A program made the translations under genes and the position numbers. From NCBI RefSeq assembly GCF_001428565.1, contig NZ_LMIA01000001.1, forward strand, positions 519,612 to 583,611: a stretch of 64,000 bases of DNA, read 5' to 3'. Positions 25,811 to 35,849 of this stretch are shown here, in pieces (positions within the stretch are counted from its first letter, which is position 1; the number at the start of each line of letters is the position of its first letter). The notes under the pieces were generated by a model. That model had not been told where the DNA came from and did no database searches. It was given only the letters and a program-made list of their open reading frames with translations. Source of the stretch: Nocardioides sp. Root190. GTDB lineage: Bacteria > Actinomycetota > Actinomycetes > Propionibacteriales > Nocardioidaceae.

Positions 25811-26902
25811 CTACTCAACCGGCGAGGAAGGAGCAGGCGAGGAAGGAGCAGGCGCTCCCGGTGTCGAGACCGGAGCAGAGGGCGTGACGTCGGCAGGCGG
25901 GCCGTCGGGATCCTCGGGGAGATAGGCGTCGGCGTACTCCACCTCGGCGTCGGCAAGCACGTCGGCCATGAAGTCGCGCCAGACCTCGAGCTTGTCCTCG
26001 GCGGTGAGCCGCTCGATGATCTCGGCCTTCACGTCGTCGAAGCTGACGGGGCGGGCGGCGACGATCTCGGTGACCTGGCCGACGTTCCAGCCGTAGGAGG
26101 TCTTGACCGGGCCGAAGATCGCGTCCTTCGTGGCGGCGTAGGCGGCATCGCCGTAGGCCTTCTCCAGCTGGTCGCGGGTGATCAGGCCCAGGTCGCCACC
26201 GGAGTCGCGGGTGCTGCCGTCCAGGGACCAGGTCGTGGCCAGCGGGGCGAGCTCGCCGCTGCTGGTGGCGAGCCGGGCGACGCGGTCGGCGTCGGACTTC
26301 GACTCGACGACGATGTTGACCAGGCGGCGGCCCTCGGGGGTGACCATCTCGTCCCGGAACTCGTCGTAGGTCGCGCGGGCCTCGGCCTCGGTGGCGGCGG
26401 GGACCTCGGCGGTCACCTCCTCGACGAGGCGGGAGGTCGCGAGCTGGGCGCGGATCTCGTCGAGCACGTCGCGCTCGGAGATGCCACTGTCGCCGAGGAA
26501 CTGGACGAAGGCGTCGCGGCCGCCGGTCAGCTGCTGGTCGATCAGCTTGTCGAGCTCGGTCTGCGCCTCCTTGTCGGAGATCTCGATGTCGCGGTCCGCT
26601 GCCTCGGCGGCCAGGACGAGGCTGACGACCATCGACTTCGCGGCGTCACGGTTGAAGTCGTCGCTCTTCGAGTCGTCGTCGGGCCGCTGGACGCCGTACA
26701 ACGCGCCGAGGACCTCGACCCGGTCGTCGAGCTGCTTCGCGGTGACCACGCGGTCGTCGTAGCGGAAGGCAGCGTCGTCGGGCAGCGCGCCGGCGCGGCT
26801 CACCACGACGGCGACGACACCGCCCACGACGAGCAGCGCGAGGACCGCCGCGACGGCCTTGCCCCGGGTGCCCTCCAGCAGGTGCTTCAACGCCTCGATC
26901 AC
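25811..26902 (-). CDS. PpiC/SurA-like peptidyl-prolyl isomerase, secreted or membrane-anchored
   Basis: A 363-residue protein. One N-terminal span (AVAAVLALLVVGGVVAVVVS) is followed by a SurA-like N-terminal helical domain and a parvulin domain (RRLVNIVVESKSDADRVARL...GGDLGLITRDQLEKAY...GPVKTSYGWNVGQVTEI). The C-terminal tail is Pro/Ser-rich. It probably folds exported proteins, such as Mce subunits. GTG start at 26902 overlaps the RND gene stop (GTGA), with GGAGG 8 nt upstream. It is the last gene of mce operon 1. Confidence 0.8.
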   Translation of the reverse strand: MIEALKHLLEGTRGKAVAAVLALLVVGGVVAVVVSRAGALPDDAAFRYDDRVVTAKQLDDRVEVLGALYGVQRPDDDSKSDDFNRDAAKSMVVSLVLAAEAADRDIEISDKEAQTELDKLIDQQLTGGRDAFVQFLGDSGISERDVLDEIRAQLATSRLVEEVTAEVPAATEAEARATYDEFRDEMVTPEGRRLVNIVVESKSDADRVARLATSSGELAPLATTWSLDGSTRDSGGDLGLITRDQLEKAYGDAAYAATKDAIFGPVKTSYGWNVGQVTEIVAARPVSFDDVKAEIIERLTAEDKLEVWRDFMADVLADAEVEYADAYLPEDPDGPPADVTPSAPVSTPGAPAPSSPAPSSPVE

Positions 26903-29199
26903 GACACGACCTCCTTGACCAGGGTCACCGACGGCGCAGTGTCCTCCAGGTCCTCGAGGGAGGGTACGACGACAGGTACCTCCCGGGGTGCGGGCAGGAT
27001 GATCCGGTCGACCACCATTGCCGCGACGAACGAGCACACCACGCCGCCGGCGAGCAGCAGACCGAAGTCGCGCAGGACGGCGAGCTCGGAGAGCGCCAGG
27101 ACGAGGTAGCCGGTGGTGCCGGCGAGGGCAGCGGTCGCGACGGTCCGGAGCTCGGAGCCGCGGCGCAGCATGACCGAGAACTCGCACCCCGTGGCGGTGA
27201 CCAGCGAACCGAGCGCGATGGTCAGCGGGTTGAGCGCACCGGTGGTGGCAGCGGCCAGGAGCGCCACCCACCCGGTGGAGACCACGACGGTCAGGACGGC
27301 GCGCAGGGCGTCGTCGCGCGAACGCAGGCCGATCAGGATCGCGAGACCGGCGAGGCCGATCCCGGCGAGGTTGATCAACAGGCGTCCGTCGTCGACGAGG
27401 TCGAGTCCGCGCACGGCCGAGACGGGCAGGCCGACCACGTCGACCTCGGTGCCGTCCGGTGCCGCACCGATGGCCGTGCGGAGCTCGCCGAGGAGGTCAC
27501 CGAGTCCGGCGACGTCGTCGAACTCGACGGCCAGCACGACCAGTCCTTCGGAGCGGTCCGAGCGGAGCACGGACGAGGTGAGGTAACGCGGCATCACCTC
27601 GATCGCCGCCGCCACCTGCTCGGGGGTCGGGTCGTCGCCGAGGAAGCCGAGCAGGTCGGCGACGCTGAGCACCGGGTGCACCCGGTCGCCGAGCTCGGTG
27701 ACGATCCTGGTCTGGGCCTGCTGGCTCCAGGCCAGCACCTCGGGCGCGGTGACGTCGTCGGCGCGGACGACGATGCTCACCTCGCCGGAGGAGCCGAGCA
27801 GGTCCTCGGCGTGCTGGGCGTCCTCGAGCTCGGGGAGACCGGCGGCGAGCTCGTCGGGCTGGGCCTCGACATCGAGACCCGACATCGCGATCCAGCCGAA
27901 GGTCGCGCTGACGACGAGGACCACACCGGCAGTGGCACGGACCGCGCCGCTCGGGGCGGCAGCGCGACGAGCCGGGGACGCGGTGGCCGGAGGGGCCACG
28001 GGGCCGAGGAACCAGCGGATCACCAGGGCGGCGGCGACGGTCAGCCCGACTCCGACGGCGAGGGCGACGCCGAGCTCCTTGACGAAGGGCAGCGGCGAGA
28101 GCACCAGTGACCCGAAGCCGAGCATGGCGGCCACCGCCGTCACGAGCACGGCCCGGTCCCACTTGCCGCGCGAGAGGTAGAGCGGAAAGTCGCTGCCGAT
28201 GCCGAGCAGGATCGGGAGGAACGCCACCACACCGAGGGACACCGACTGGCCGGCCCAGCCGAAGCAGGCCAGCGTCGTCGCCGTACCCACGAGGGCGGCG
28301 GCGGTCGGGCGCAGTCGCGACCACCGGCGCCGGGTCCAGCCGACGAGCAGGAAGATCAGGCCCACCGCGCCGATGGCGATGGCCCCCAGCACCGGCAGCT
28401 CGGACCGGCCACGATCGGCCAGTCCTGCGGCGATCGCCGGCGCACCGGTGACCGTCGTACGGGTCAGGTCGAGGTCCGCGCCGTCGACAGCCTTGCGCAC
28501 ACCGTCGACCAGTCGGGCGGTCCCGTCGGCGTCGAGGTTCGCCCGCGGCCGGACCAGCACTGCCGCACTGTTCGGCGAGGGCACGAGATAGCGCCACTGA
28601 GGACGTGCGTCGAGGGTCTCCTCGTCGAAGAGGACGGTCTGCACGAAGCGGGGGTTCTTCAGGGTGGGCAGTCCGGCAGGGAGTCCCTGCACCATGAGGG
28701 CGCCGTACCGCTCGTCGAAGCGCTGCACAGCAGCCTCGCCGAGGGCCTTGACCTTGTCCTCGGCGACACCCTTGGCACGGGCGGTCGCCATCACCTCCTG
28801 GCGGTAGCCGTCACGCCGGCCGGAGATCTGCGCGAGCATGTCCTGCGCCGCGCCCGCGGTCTGGTTGAGCACCGTGCCGGGGCCGTAGACCGCGGCGACG
28901 TCGGGCAGCGCAGCCAGCTCGCCCTCGAGCCCGACCAGACGCACCAGGGCATCCGGGTCGTTGAAGAGCGAGCGCTCCTCCTTCGTCTCCAGCACGACGA
29001 TGACCGGGTCGCCGCCGAAGTCGTCTGCCTTGGCCTCCAACGCCTCCTGGGCCGGATCCCCTGACGGCAGGAATGACGCGGTGCTGGTGTCGATCTCGAC
29101 CTTGAGCAGGCCGGCGACGGTGAAGGCGGCGAGCACCAGCACCCCCAGCAGCGCCGTCAGGCGACGCTGCTGGGTGGTGAGGTCTGGTGCTCGTCCCAT
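26899..29199 (-). CDS. RND/MMPL-family transporter
   Basis: A 766-residue RND-superfamily protein with about 12 spans in two halves. Each half has one span, a large extracytoplasmic domain, and a bundle of spans (GIGSDFPLYLSRGKWDRA in half 1; ATGCEFSVMLRRGSELR in half 2). Such MMPL transporters move lipids across the membrane using the proton gradient. It lies 6 nt after MceF1 and overlaps the foldase gene, so it is part of the mce operon and may pass lipid to or from the Mce complex. Confidence 0.85.
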   Translation of the reverse strand: MGRAPDLTTQQRRLTALLGVLVLAAFTVAGLLKVEIDTSTASFLPSGDPAQEALEAKADDFGGDPVIVVLETKEERSLFNDPDALVRLVGLEGELAALPDVAAVYGPGTVLNQTAGAAQDMLAQISGRRDGYRQEVMATARAKGVAEDKVKALGEAAVQRFDERYGALMVQGLPAGLPTLKNPRFVQTVLFDEETLDARPQWRYLVPSPNSAAVLVRPRANLDADGTARLVDGVRKAVDGADLDLTRTTVTGAPAIAAGLADRGRSELPVLGAIAIGAVGLIFLLVGWTRRRWSRLRPTAAALVGTATTLACFGWAGQSVSLGVVAFLPILLGIGSDFPLYLSRGKWDRAVLVTAVAAMLGFGSLVLSPLPFVKELGVALAVGVGLTVAAALVIRWFLGPVAPPATASPARRAAAPSGAVRATAGVVLVVSATFGWIAMSGLDVEAQPDELAAGLPELEDAQHAEDLLGSSGEVSIVVRADDVTAPEVLAWSQQAQTRIVTELGDRVHPVLSVADLLGFLGDDPTPEQVAAAIEVMPRYLTSSVLRSDRSEGLVVLAVEFDDVAGLGDLLGELRTAIGAAPDGTEVDVVGLPVSAVRGLDLVDDGRLLINLAGIGLAGLAILIGLRSRDDALRAVLTVVVSTGWVALLAAATTGALNPLTIALGSLVTATGCEFSVMLRRGSELRTVATAALAGTTGYLVLALSELAVLRDFGLLLAGGVVCSFVAAMVVDRIILPAPREVPVVVPSLEDLEDTAPSVTLVKEVVS

Positions 29200-29205
29200 C
29201 GGAGG

Positions 29206-30543
29206 CTACTTCTTGCGCTCGATGCGCGGGTAGTCGCTCGTCCCGTACGGCTGCGGGTTGTTCACGTTGCCCGGCAGCGGGTACGGGTTGTTCCAGAGCA
29301 GGCCACCCTTGTCGGAGTGCACCAGCTTGACCGGGTTGCCGCGCACAGTGCCCAGACCCTCGGCGGTCGCGGTCAGTCGGATCGGGATGATGCCGTCCTC
29401 GGCCGGCACGTCGAAGGAGCCACCGAAGTTGGCGAACAGCACGCCCAGGTCCAGGCCGTACGGCGCCAGGTAGCTCAGCATCGGCTGGACATCGGCCAGC
29501 GTCCGCTGGGCGTCCGGCACCAGGGAGCTCACGGTCCTGGCGAGAGGCTTGACCTTGGTCAGCGTCGCCGGGGCCTGGTCGAGCACGCCGTCGAGGTCGG
29601 GCAGCAGGGCCCGGAGGTCTCGCGAGACCGGCTTGAGGTTCGTCAGTGCCCGCGAGAGGTAGGGCGAGGCAGCCCGCAGGTCCGCGGCGATCGGGGTGAG
29701 CGGCTCGCTGAGCTCGCTCAGCTTGCCGGCAGCGGTGTTCACGTTGCCCACGACGGAGGGCAGCAGGCGAACGGTCTCCTCGATCTTGGCCTGGTTGTCG
29801 GCCGTGACCTGGGTGAGCTTCTGCGCATCGCTGACCAGCCCGACGATCTGGCCCTGCCCGGTGTCGAGCGCGTCGAGCAGGAGCCGTGCCTCGACGCTCA
29901 GCTCCTTCAGGTCCTCGCTCTGCGCCGCGATGGCGTCGAGCACGGTCCTGCCCTCGTTCCCGACCTGGCCCAGACCGGTCATGACGGCGTCGATGTCGGT
30001 GCCCCGGCCGCGGGTGGCCTGGTCGAGCGCCTGGACGGCCCCGCTGAGGTGCACGCGGGTGGGCTCGTCGAGGGTGTCGAGCAGTTCGTCGACATCGACC
30101 GACGGAGTGACGGAGGCGCCCTCGATGCGGGTGCCGTCCTCGAGCTCGGCACCCTCACCGTCGACCACCTCGACGAAGGAGGACCCGACGAGCGACTTCA
30201 CGCCGATCCGGACGTTGACTCCGTCGTGCAGTGGCGCTGCGTTCTCCTCGATGCTGAGCGTGACGCGAACGGTGTCGCCGTCGCGCTCGGTCGACTCGAC
30301 CCGGCCGACACGGACGCCGGCGATCCGGACCTCGCCGAACTCCTTGAGGTTCTTGATGTCGGAGGACTGGAAGGACACCTGGTAGCCGCCGCGGTCGGCG
30401 ATCACCGGGATCTGGCCACCGGCCTTGACCCAGAGCAGTCCGAAGCCGACGGCGCACGCGAGCGTGAACAGCACGACCGTGCGCAGGCGGGCATCCGTGA
30501 GTACGGCGCGGGCACTGCCCTTGACCGCTGCGGTGGCGTTCAC
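29206..30543 (-). CDS. mceF: Mce protein, sixth of operon 1 (MceF position)
   Basis: A 445-residue Mce-family lipid-binding protein. An N-terminal membrane anchor (VVLFTLACAVGFGLLW) is followed by the MCE/MlaD domain (residues 40-120: YQVSFQSSDIKNLKEFGEVRIAGVRVGRVES) and a long helical region that would form the tunnel across the periplasm. The C terminus is Asn/Pro-rich. GTG start overlaps the stop of MceE1 (GTGA). No lipobox. Confidence 0.88.
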   Translation of the reverse strand: MNATAAVKGSARAVLTDARLRTVVLFTLACAVGFGLLWVKAGGQIPVIADRGGYQVSFQSSDIKNLKEFGEVRIAGVRVGRVESTERDGDTVRVTLSIEENAAPLHDGVNVRIGVKSLVGSSFVEVVDGEGAELEDGTRIEGASVTPSVDVDELLDTLDEPTRVHLSGAVQALDQATRGRGTDIDAVMTGLGQVGNEGRTVLDAIAAQSEDLKELSVEARLLLDALDTGQGQIVGLVSDAQKLTQVTADNQAKIEETVRLLPSVVGNVNTAAGKLSELSEPLTPIAADLRAASPYLSRALTNLKPVSRDLRALLPDLDGVLDQAPATLTKVKPLARTVSSLVPDAQRTLADVQPMLSYLAPYGLDLGVLFANFGGSFDVPAEDGIIPIRLTATAEGLGTVRGNPVKLVHSDKGGLLWNNPYPLPGNVNNPQPYGTSDYPRIERKK

Positions 30544-31757
30544 GACAGACCTCCGAGGGGATCGGTGAGCTTGACGACGAGGTTGGCGCGTCCGAGGCCG
30601 CCGTTGACGTCACCGAGGCTGAAGGACGACGAGGTGTTGTAGACGAAGCCACCGAGGTCGTCGAGCCAGGGCACGAGGCGCTTGGTGGCTTGGGGCAGGT
30701 TCGCTGCAACAGGAGCCAGATCGGTGACGGCGGAGCGGAGGTCACCGGTGAGCGGCCGCAGGTCGGCGATCACCGGGAGCGCTTCGCGGATGACCGGGCG
30801 TGCCTTGGCCACCAGGTCCTTGGCACTGCTGACCGTGCCCGCCAGGTCGGAGATGGTGCCGGGCAGCTCGCTGGCCGAGTCGTGCAGCTTGCGCAGCACG
30901 GGGCTGAGCTCGTCGGTGAGCGTCTTGGCGTCGCCCATCGCGTTGCGAAGGGTCGTGGTGACGCCGGGCAGCTTGGCGAGTGAGGTGCTGAGCTCGGCCT
31001 CGCGATTGCTGACGACCTCGAGCGTGTCGCTCAACGCGTTCACGAGCTCGTCGAGACGCTCGTCGTCCTTGCCGGCCGCCGTGGCGATCTGCGAGACGGA
31101 GGTGATCAGGTGACGGAGGTTGCCCCGCCGGGCCTGCAGGGCATCGACGACGTCCTGGAAGCTGGTCGCCGCCTTGTCCGTGGCCTTCAGTCCCGGCGCC
31201 AGGTCGGTCGGCGCCGAAGCGAGGGCGACATCGGCCTGGGTGACCAGGTCGGTGAGCGCGGCGCGGGCCCGGTCGTCGAGCTCGTCCAGCAGCTCGTACG
31301 GCTGCAGGACCCGCTCGGTCTGGGTCACCGGGATGACCCCGCCCTCGGGCAGCGCTCCCGCGGACGGGTCGCCCGGGTCGAGCATGATGTACATGACGTT
31401 CAACGGAGTCTTGGAACGCAGCACGAGCGAAGCGTTCTTGTAGACCTCGTGTCCCTCGTCGATGGTCAGGGTGAGCTTCGCGTTGCCACCGTCGGTGGGC
31501 TCGCCGTCGGTGATCCGGCCGACCGACACCCCTGCGATCCGGACCTCCTGGCGACTGGCCAGCTGGATCGCCGGGGCCTCGTCGAACTCCGCAGCGAACT
31601 CGAACTTGTCGTCCCACGGCTTGATGACGTGGTACTGCCCGAAGATGTACGTCGTCACGATCACTCCTGCGGCCAGGAGCGACACGAGAAGGGTCACGTC
31701 GCGCCCCAGGCCCGGGGTGTTCTTCATCCGCTCGACGGCGGTCTCCAGCTTGCTCAC
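30540..31757 (-). CDS. mceE: Mce protein, fifth of operon 1 (MceE position)
   Basis: A 405-residue Mce protein with anchor DVTLLVSLLAAGVIVTTYIFG and MCE domain around EVRIAGVSVGRITDGEPTDGG. In most mce operons this position encodes a lipoprotein; here there is no lipobox cysteine, unlike MceE of operon 2. GTG start at 31757 overlaps MceD1. Confidence 0.87.
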   Translation of the reverse strand: MSKLETAVERMKNTPGLGRDVTLLVSLLAAGVIVTTYIFGQYHVIKPWDDKFEFAAEFDEAPAIQLASRQEVRIAGVSVGRITDGEPTDGGNAKLTLTIDEGHEVYKNASLVLRSKTPLNVMYIMLDPGDPSAGALPEGGVIPVTQTERVLQPYELLDELDDRARAALTDLVTQADVALASAPTDLAPGLKATDKAATSFQDVVDALQARRGNLRHLITSVSQIATAAGKDDERLDELVNALSDTLEVVSNREAELSTSLAKLPGVTTTLRNAMGDAKTLTDELSPVLRKLHDSASELPGTISDLAGTVSSAKDLVAKARPVIREALPVIADLRPLTGDLRSAVTDLAPVAANLPQATKRLVPWLDDLGGFVYNTSSSFSLGDVNGGLGRANLVVKLTDPLGGLS

Positions 31758-33145
31758 GGCACGAGCCCCAGGTTCTCGAAGATGGACGATCGGAGGGCCC
31801 CGGTGATGCCCGCCTGGTCGAGGGCGAGAGTCACGAGGCTGTCGAGGTCGAAGGGCAGCCCGGAGAGCGAGTTGAGTCCGACACCGGCCTGGAAGGACAG
31901 GGTCGATCCGCGCTGGTCCTGCGACATGGAGGCCCGGTCGATGTTGGTCGCCATGTAGGCGAGCTCCTCGTAGAACTTGTGGTCGGCCATGTAGCCGCCC
32001 GCACCCCCCTCGTAGGGGCCGGTGCCCTTCCACGGGTTGAGGATGAACTTCGAGACCGGACCGTTCACCCGGTCGAGGACCGGACCGTGCAGATTCTTGA
32101 GCACCCCGGTCGCCCGGCTCGCGGTGGGCACCAGCTCCTGGACGGCGGGGCGCAGGTCGCGCAGTGCCGGCTTGAGGTCGGCCATGAGCGGCCGGGCCTC
32201 GTCGAGGAGCGGGTCGAGGTCATCGATGAGGTCGACGATCTTCGGAGCGGAGGGCCGCAGGTCCGCAGCCGTGGCCTCCAGCTCGGTGACCGTCTCGGTG
32301 AGACCGTCGAGACCGACCCGGGTGCTGTGGATCGTCTCGGGCAGACGCGCCAGGGTCTCGGCGAGCTCACCGCGGCGCTCGGCGAGGACGCTGCTGGCGG
32401 TGTTGAGGTTGACCGCGATCCCACGGAGCTGACCCTTGCGGCGCGTCGCGACGTCGGCCGTCGTGTCGAGGTCCCTGACCAGGGCGGGGAGGTCGGCCTT
32501 GGGCCGGGTGCCCCGGACCGCCTCGACGACATCCGCACCCGGGGCCAGGATCTCCGGCGCCGTGTCGAGCAGGGCGTTGAGCTCGTCGTCGGAATCCGCG
32601 AGAGTCTTCCCCCCGGTCCCCGCCAGGCCCCGGAGGGCCTCACGGGCGGTTGCGGGCAGCGCCTCGGCGACCCGGTCGAGCTCGACCGGGGCCGAGGTGC
32701 GGGCCAAGGGGATCTCGCCACTGAAGTCGTCACCCGAGCCGCCGGCGTGCAGCTCGACGGCATAGCGGCCGCCGAGCAGCGTGCGCGGCTCGATCTTGGC
32801 AAGGGGCTCTCCCCCGACCGTCTCCAGCGCGTCCTCGTCGACCTTCATGGTCACGATCGAGGTGCCGTCGTCGGTCCGGTCGATGCTGGTCACGGTGCCG
32901 ACGGTCAGGCCGGAGATCTTCACCGACGAGTCGTGAGCCCTCAGCTTGTAGGTGTCCGCGAACTCCGCGGTGATCGTGCGACCGCCGGCGAAGTACGACG
33001 TGATCTCGGACTTGGCCGCGAGCAGTCCGAGCACCAGGACCAGCATGACGTAGAACTGGACGCCGAGGCGGAAGTTGCGCGACCTCGCCTGCTCGGCCTT
33101 GGCGACAGCACCGAAGACCTCGTCCTTGCGATGACTCCTGGACAT
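31754..33145 (-). CDS. mceD: Mce protein, fourth of operon 1 (MceD position)
   Basis: A 463-residue Mce protein. An extra charged cytoplasmic N terminus of about 25 residues (SRSHRKDEVFGAVAKAEQ) precedes the anchor VQFYVMLVLVLGLLAA. The MCE domain has DSSVKISGLTVGTVTSIDR. The C-terminal 90 residues are Gly/Tyr-rich. ATG 33145 overlaps the MceC1 stop (TGATG). Confidence 0.87.
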   Translation of the reverse strand: MSRSHRKDEVFGAVAKAEQARSRNFRLGVQFYVMLVLVLGLLAAKSEITSYFAGGRTITAEFADTYKLRAHDSSVKISGLTVGTVTSIDRTDDGTSIVTMKVDEDALETVGGEPLAKIEPRTLLGGRYAVELHAGGSGDDFSGEIPLARTSAPVELDRVAEALPATAREALRGLAGTGGKTLADSDDELNALLDTAPEILAPGADVVEAVRGTRPKADLPALVRDLDTTADVATRRKGQLRGIAVNLNTASSVLAERRGELAETLARLPETIHSTRVGLDGLTETVTELEATAADLRPSAPKIVDLIDDLDPLLDEARPLMADLKPALRDLRPAVQELVPTASRATGVLKNLHGPVLDRVNGPVSKFILNPWKGTGPYEGGAGGYMADHKFYEELAYMATNIDRASMSQDQRGSTLSFQAGVGLNSLSGLPFDLDSLVTLALDQAGITGALRSSIFENLGLVP

Positions 33146-34428
33146 CAGTTGGCCCCTCCGCTGCAGTCGGTCGCCGTCGCGTGGGTCCACGCGGTCCCCG
33201 GACACGGGTAGAACTCGGATCGGTACAGCGGGTCGGGCAAGCCGTTGACACTGAACAGACCGACGCCGGTGAGCTGGGCCGCGAAGTAGTGCTTGCTGTC
33301 GTCGCCGTCGAGGATTCCGGACAGCAGGTCGTGCTGCGAGAAGAACCTCTCGGCGTCACCGGCATACGGCGCGAACCGGTACAGCAGCTTCGCGAGGCTG
33401 TCCACGGACGACTTGAGCGGGTCGAGGAGCGGACGGGCGTCGTCGAGTGTCTCGGTCAGCGAGGACACGGCAGGGACGGCGTCGTCCGCGACACCGGGCA
33501 CCTTGTCGAGCGGGACGGGCGAGTCCCGCAGGAAGGCCCGCAGGTCCGGTGTGGCCGCACCCAGGGCGCGTGCGCCGGGCTCGAGGTCGCGCAGTGCGAC
33601 CTCGGCGTCACCGAGCGGCTCGTACAGGTCGTCGAGAGCCGTCTCCACCGTGCGCAGGGTCTCGGGCAGCTGGGCGACGGTGTCCTCGAGCGGTTTCCCG
33701 TCGTCGACACCGAGTGCCTGCACGGTGCGGTCGACGTTCTCGACGAGCTTCTCGATCTCGCCCGCGCGTCCGTTGAACCGGTTGACGAGCTCATCGGCAC
33801 TGATCAGGAGGGAGGCGATGTCGGCCTGGTCACTGCCGGCCGCCTCCATCACCGTCTCGAGGTCGGTGAGCAGCTCGGGTGCTGCAGCCAGCACCGCGTT
33901 GAGGTCCTCGCTGTGACCGGCGGTGCCGACCGCGAGCGAACCGATCGCCTTCTGCAGGGAGGCGCGCGTCTTCGGGTCGAGCGCGGAAAGGACGTCCTCC
34001 AGAGAAGTGGATCCCCTGGTGGACTCGACCGCGAGGATCTCCTCACCGAGGTCACCGGCGTCCGGGGTGCCCGGGTCGAACCCGACGTACTTCTTGCCGA
34101 GCGCGGAGGTGTTGCCCACGAAGGCCGTGGCGTCCTTGTAGACGTCCACCTTGCCGTCGATGCGCATCGTCACCTGGGCCAGGCCGTCGACGTACTCGAT
34201 CTTGCTGACCGTGCCGACCCGCAGGCCGTCCTGCTTGACGTCCTTGCCGGTCTTGAGGATGCCGACGTCGTCGAACTGCGCGGTGACATAGGTGTAGCTC
34301 CTGCCCGGCAGTGCGCCGCCGGTCTGCACGATGCCGCCGACCCAGCCGACGAGGACGAGGGCCACGATCATGACCACGCCGACGACGACCTTCTTGGCGA
34401 CGTCGCGGTGGACGGGACGAGGGCTCAC
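33145..34428 (-). CDS. mceC: Mce protein, third of operon 1 (MceC position)
   Basis: A 427-residue Mce protein with anchor VVVGVVMIVALVLVGWVGGIV and MCE domain around GKDVKQDGLRVGTVSKIEYVD. Its C terminus holds two cysteines (FYPCPGTAWTH, TDCSGGAN), which might form a disulfide outside the membrane. GTG start overlaps MceB1. Confidence 0.87.
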   Translation of the reverse strand: MSPRPVHRDVAKKVVVGVVMIVALVLVGWVGGIVQTGGALPGRSYTYVTAQFDDVGILKTGKDVKQDGLRVGTVSKIEYVDGLAQVTMRIDGKVDVYKDATAFVGNTSALGKKYVGFDPGTPDAGDLGEEILAVESTRGSTSLEDVLSALDPKTRASLQKAIGSLAVGTAGHSEDLNAVLAAAPELLTDLETVMEAAGSDQADIASLLISADELVNRFNGRAGEIEKLVENVDRTVQALGVDDGKPLEDTVAQLPETLRTVETALDDLYEPLGDAEVALRDLEPGARALGAATPDLRAFLRDSPVPLDKVPGVADDAVPAVSSLTETLDDARPLLDPLKSSVDSLAKLLYRFAPYAGDAERFFSQHDLLSGILDGDDSKHYFAAQLTGVGLFSVNGLPDPLYRSEFYPCPGTAWTHATATDCSGGAN

Positions 34429-35849
34429 TTGCGTCCTCCCAGGAGCTGGCCGAGCAGGTTCTCTTCCTGCTGGGCGGTGAGGCCGAGGGCACTCGACGGG
34501 TCAGTTGCCGACTGCTTGGACGCCTTGGCCGGCTGCTTGCCGAGGAGCCCGAGCAGGCCGTTGAGGTTCAGCGAGGTGAGCAGGTCGCCGACGGTCTTGC
34601 CGACGTCGGGCAGTCCCGGAAGCACATTGGGCGCCTTGGCCTTGACCTTGGGCTGCGAGCCCGCAGGCAGGATCCCCGCGGGGATCAGCGACTGTGCCAG
34701 CTGGGACAGCGTCGAGGGCGTGACGTAGATGACGCCGCGGAAGTAGTGGGACAGGCCGTCGCGACCGTTGGTGCTCAGCGCCCACTTGCGGACGAACTCC
34801 ATGACCCCGTTGAGCTGGTTGTCCAGGAGTGCGCGGCTGACCGGCTTCAACGAGGCGGCCGTGGTGGCCAGGTCAGGTCCGGCCTGGCGCAGCTCGGCGA
34901 CGACGGGAGCAGCGACATCGAGGAGTGCATCCGCCTCGTCCAGCACGGGCTTGAGCGACGCGAGCGCCGGGTCGGCCGAGTCGGCGAAGTTGCGCAGCTC
35001 GTCGACCACCTCGTCGAGGTCGCCGGTCAGGGGCCGGAGTGCCTTGAGGGTCGGCGTGCCTGCCTTGGCCGTCGCCCCGAACCGGGCGAGGGTGCGCTGG
35101 GCGGAGACCAAGGTGCCGGGCAGCTCGATCAAGGTCTGCTCGAGAGCAGTCTGTTGGTTGCCCAGCGCGGCGAGCGTGTCCCTGGTCGACTCCACCAGCG
35201 AGTCGAGGGTCTTGCCGTCGTCGGCCGCGAGAGCCGCCACCACCGGATCGGTGGCCTTGACCAGGCTGGCCAGCACGTCGTTCTGCTCCGAGAGGATCCC
35301 GCCGAGACGGCCGGTGTCCTGCATCGCAGGAGTGAGGAGCTTCAACGCCTTGGCGAGCTCGGCGCCGTTGTCGTCGAGACCTTCGCCGAGGGTGGTGACC
35401 AGGCTCGCGAGTCCAGCAGCCGTCGGGTCCTCGAAGGTGTTGAGGACGTCCTGCAGGGTGACGGCGGTGGTGGTGCGCTCCTCGGGGATCACCGAGGAGT
35501 CGGTGAAGGGCGCCTTGTCGGAACCCGGGTCGAGGTCGATGTAGTTCTCACCGAGGACGTTGACGGGGCGCATGGTGAGCGTCGCGTCGTCGTGGAGCGG
35601 GAGCACTCCGTCGGCGACGTCGATCGTCAGCCTGGCCTTGCCGTCGATCAGGACGATCTCGGAGACCTCGCCGACGCGGACGCCGGACGCCCGGACCTCG
35701 GCGCCGTTCTCCAGCTGGCCGGCGTCGGCAAGGGTTGTGGTGATCTGGCCCTTGTCCTCGCCGCTGTCCACCACGGTGAATCCGACGGCGACGACCGCGA
35801 TCGCCACCACACCGATCGCACCGCGACGGACGAACTGGGTGGCACTCAT
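34425..35849 (-). CDS. mceB: Mce protein, second of operon 1 (MceB position)
   Basis: A 474-residue Mce protein, the longest of the set. Anchor GAIGVVAIAVVAVGFTVV, MCE domain ENGAEVRASGVRVGEVSEIV, long helical stretch, and a C-terminal tail of about 90 residues with KAKAP and LNLNGLLGLLGKQPAKA, which is less ordered. ATGA overlap with MceA1. Confidence 0.87.
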   Translation of the reverse strand: MSATQFVRRGAIGVVAIAVVAVGFTVVDSGEDKGQITTTLADAGQLENGAEVRASGVRVGEVSEIVLIDGKARLTIDVADGVLPLHDDATLTMRPVNVLGENYIDLDPGSDKAPFTDSSVIPEERTTTAVTLQDVLNTFEDPTAAGLASLVTTLGEGLDDNGAELAKALKLLTPAMQDTGRLGGILSEQNDVLASLVKATDPVVAALAADDGKTLDSLVESTRDTLAALGNQQTALEQTLIELPGTLVSAQRTLARFGATAKAGTPTLKALRPLTGDLDEVVDELRNFADSADPALASLKPVLDEADALLDVAAPVVAELRQAGPDLATTAASLKPVSRALLDNQLNGVMEFVRKWALSTNGRDGLSHYFRGVIYVTPSTLSQLAQSLIPAGILPAGSQPKVKAKAPNVLPGLPDVGKTVGDLLTSLNLNGLLGLLGKQPAKASKQSATDPSSALGLTAQQEENLLGQLLGGRK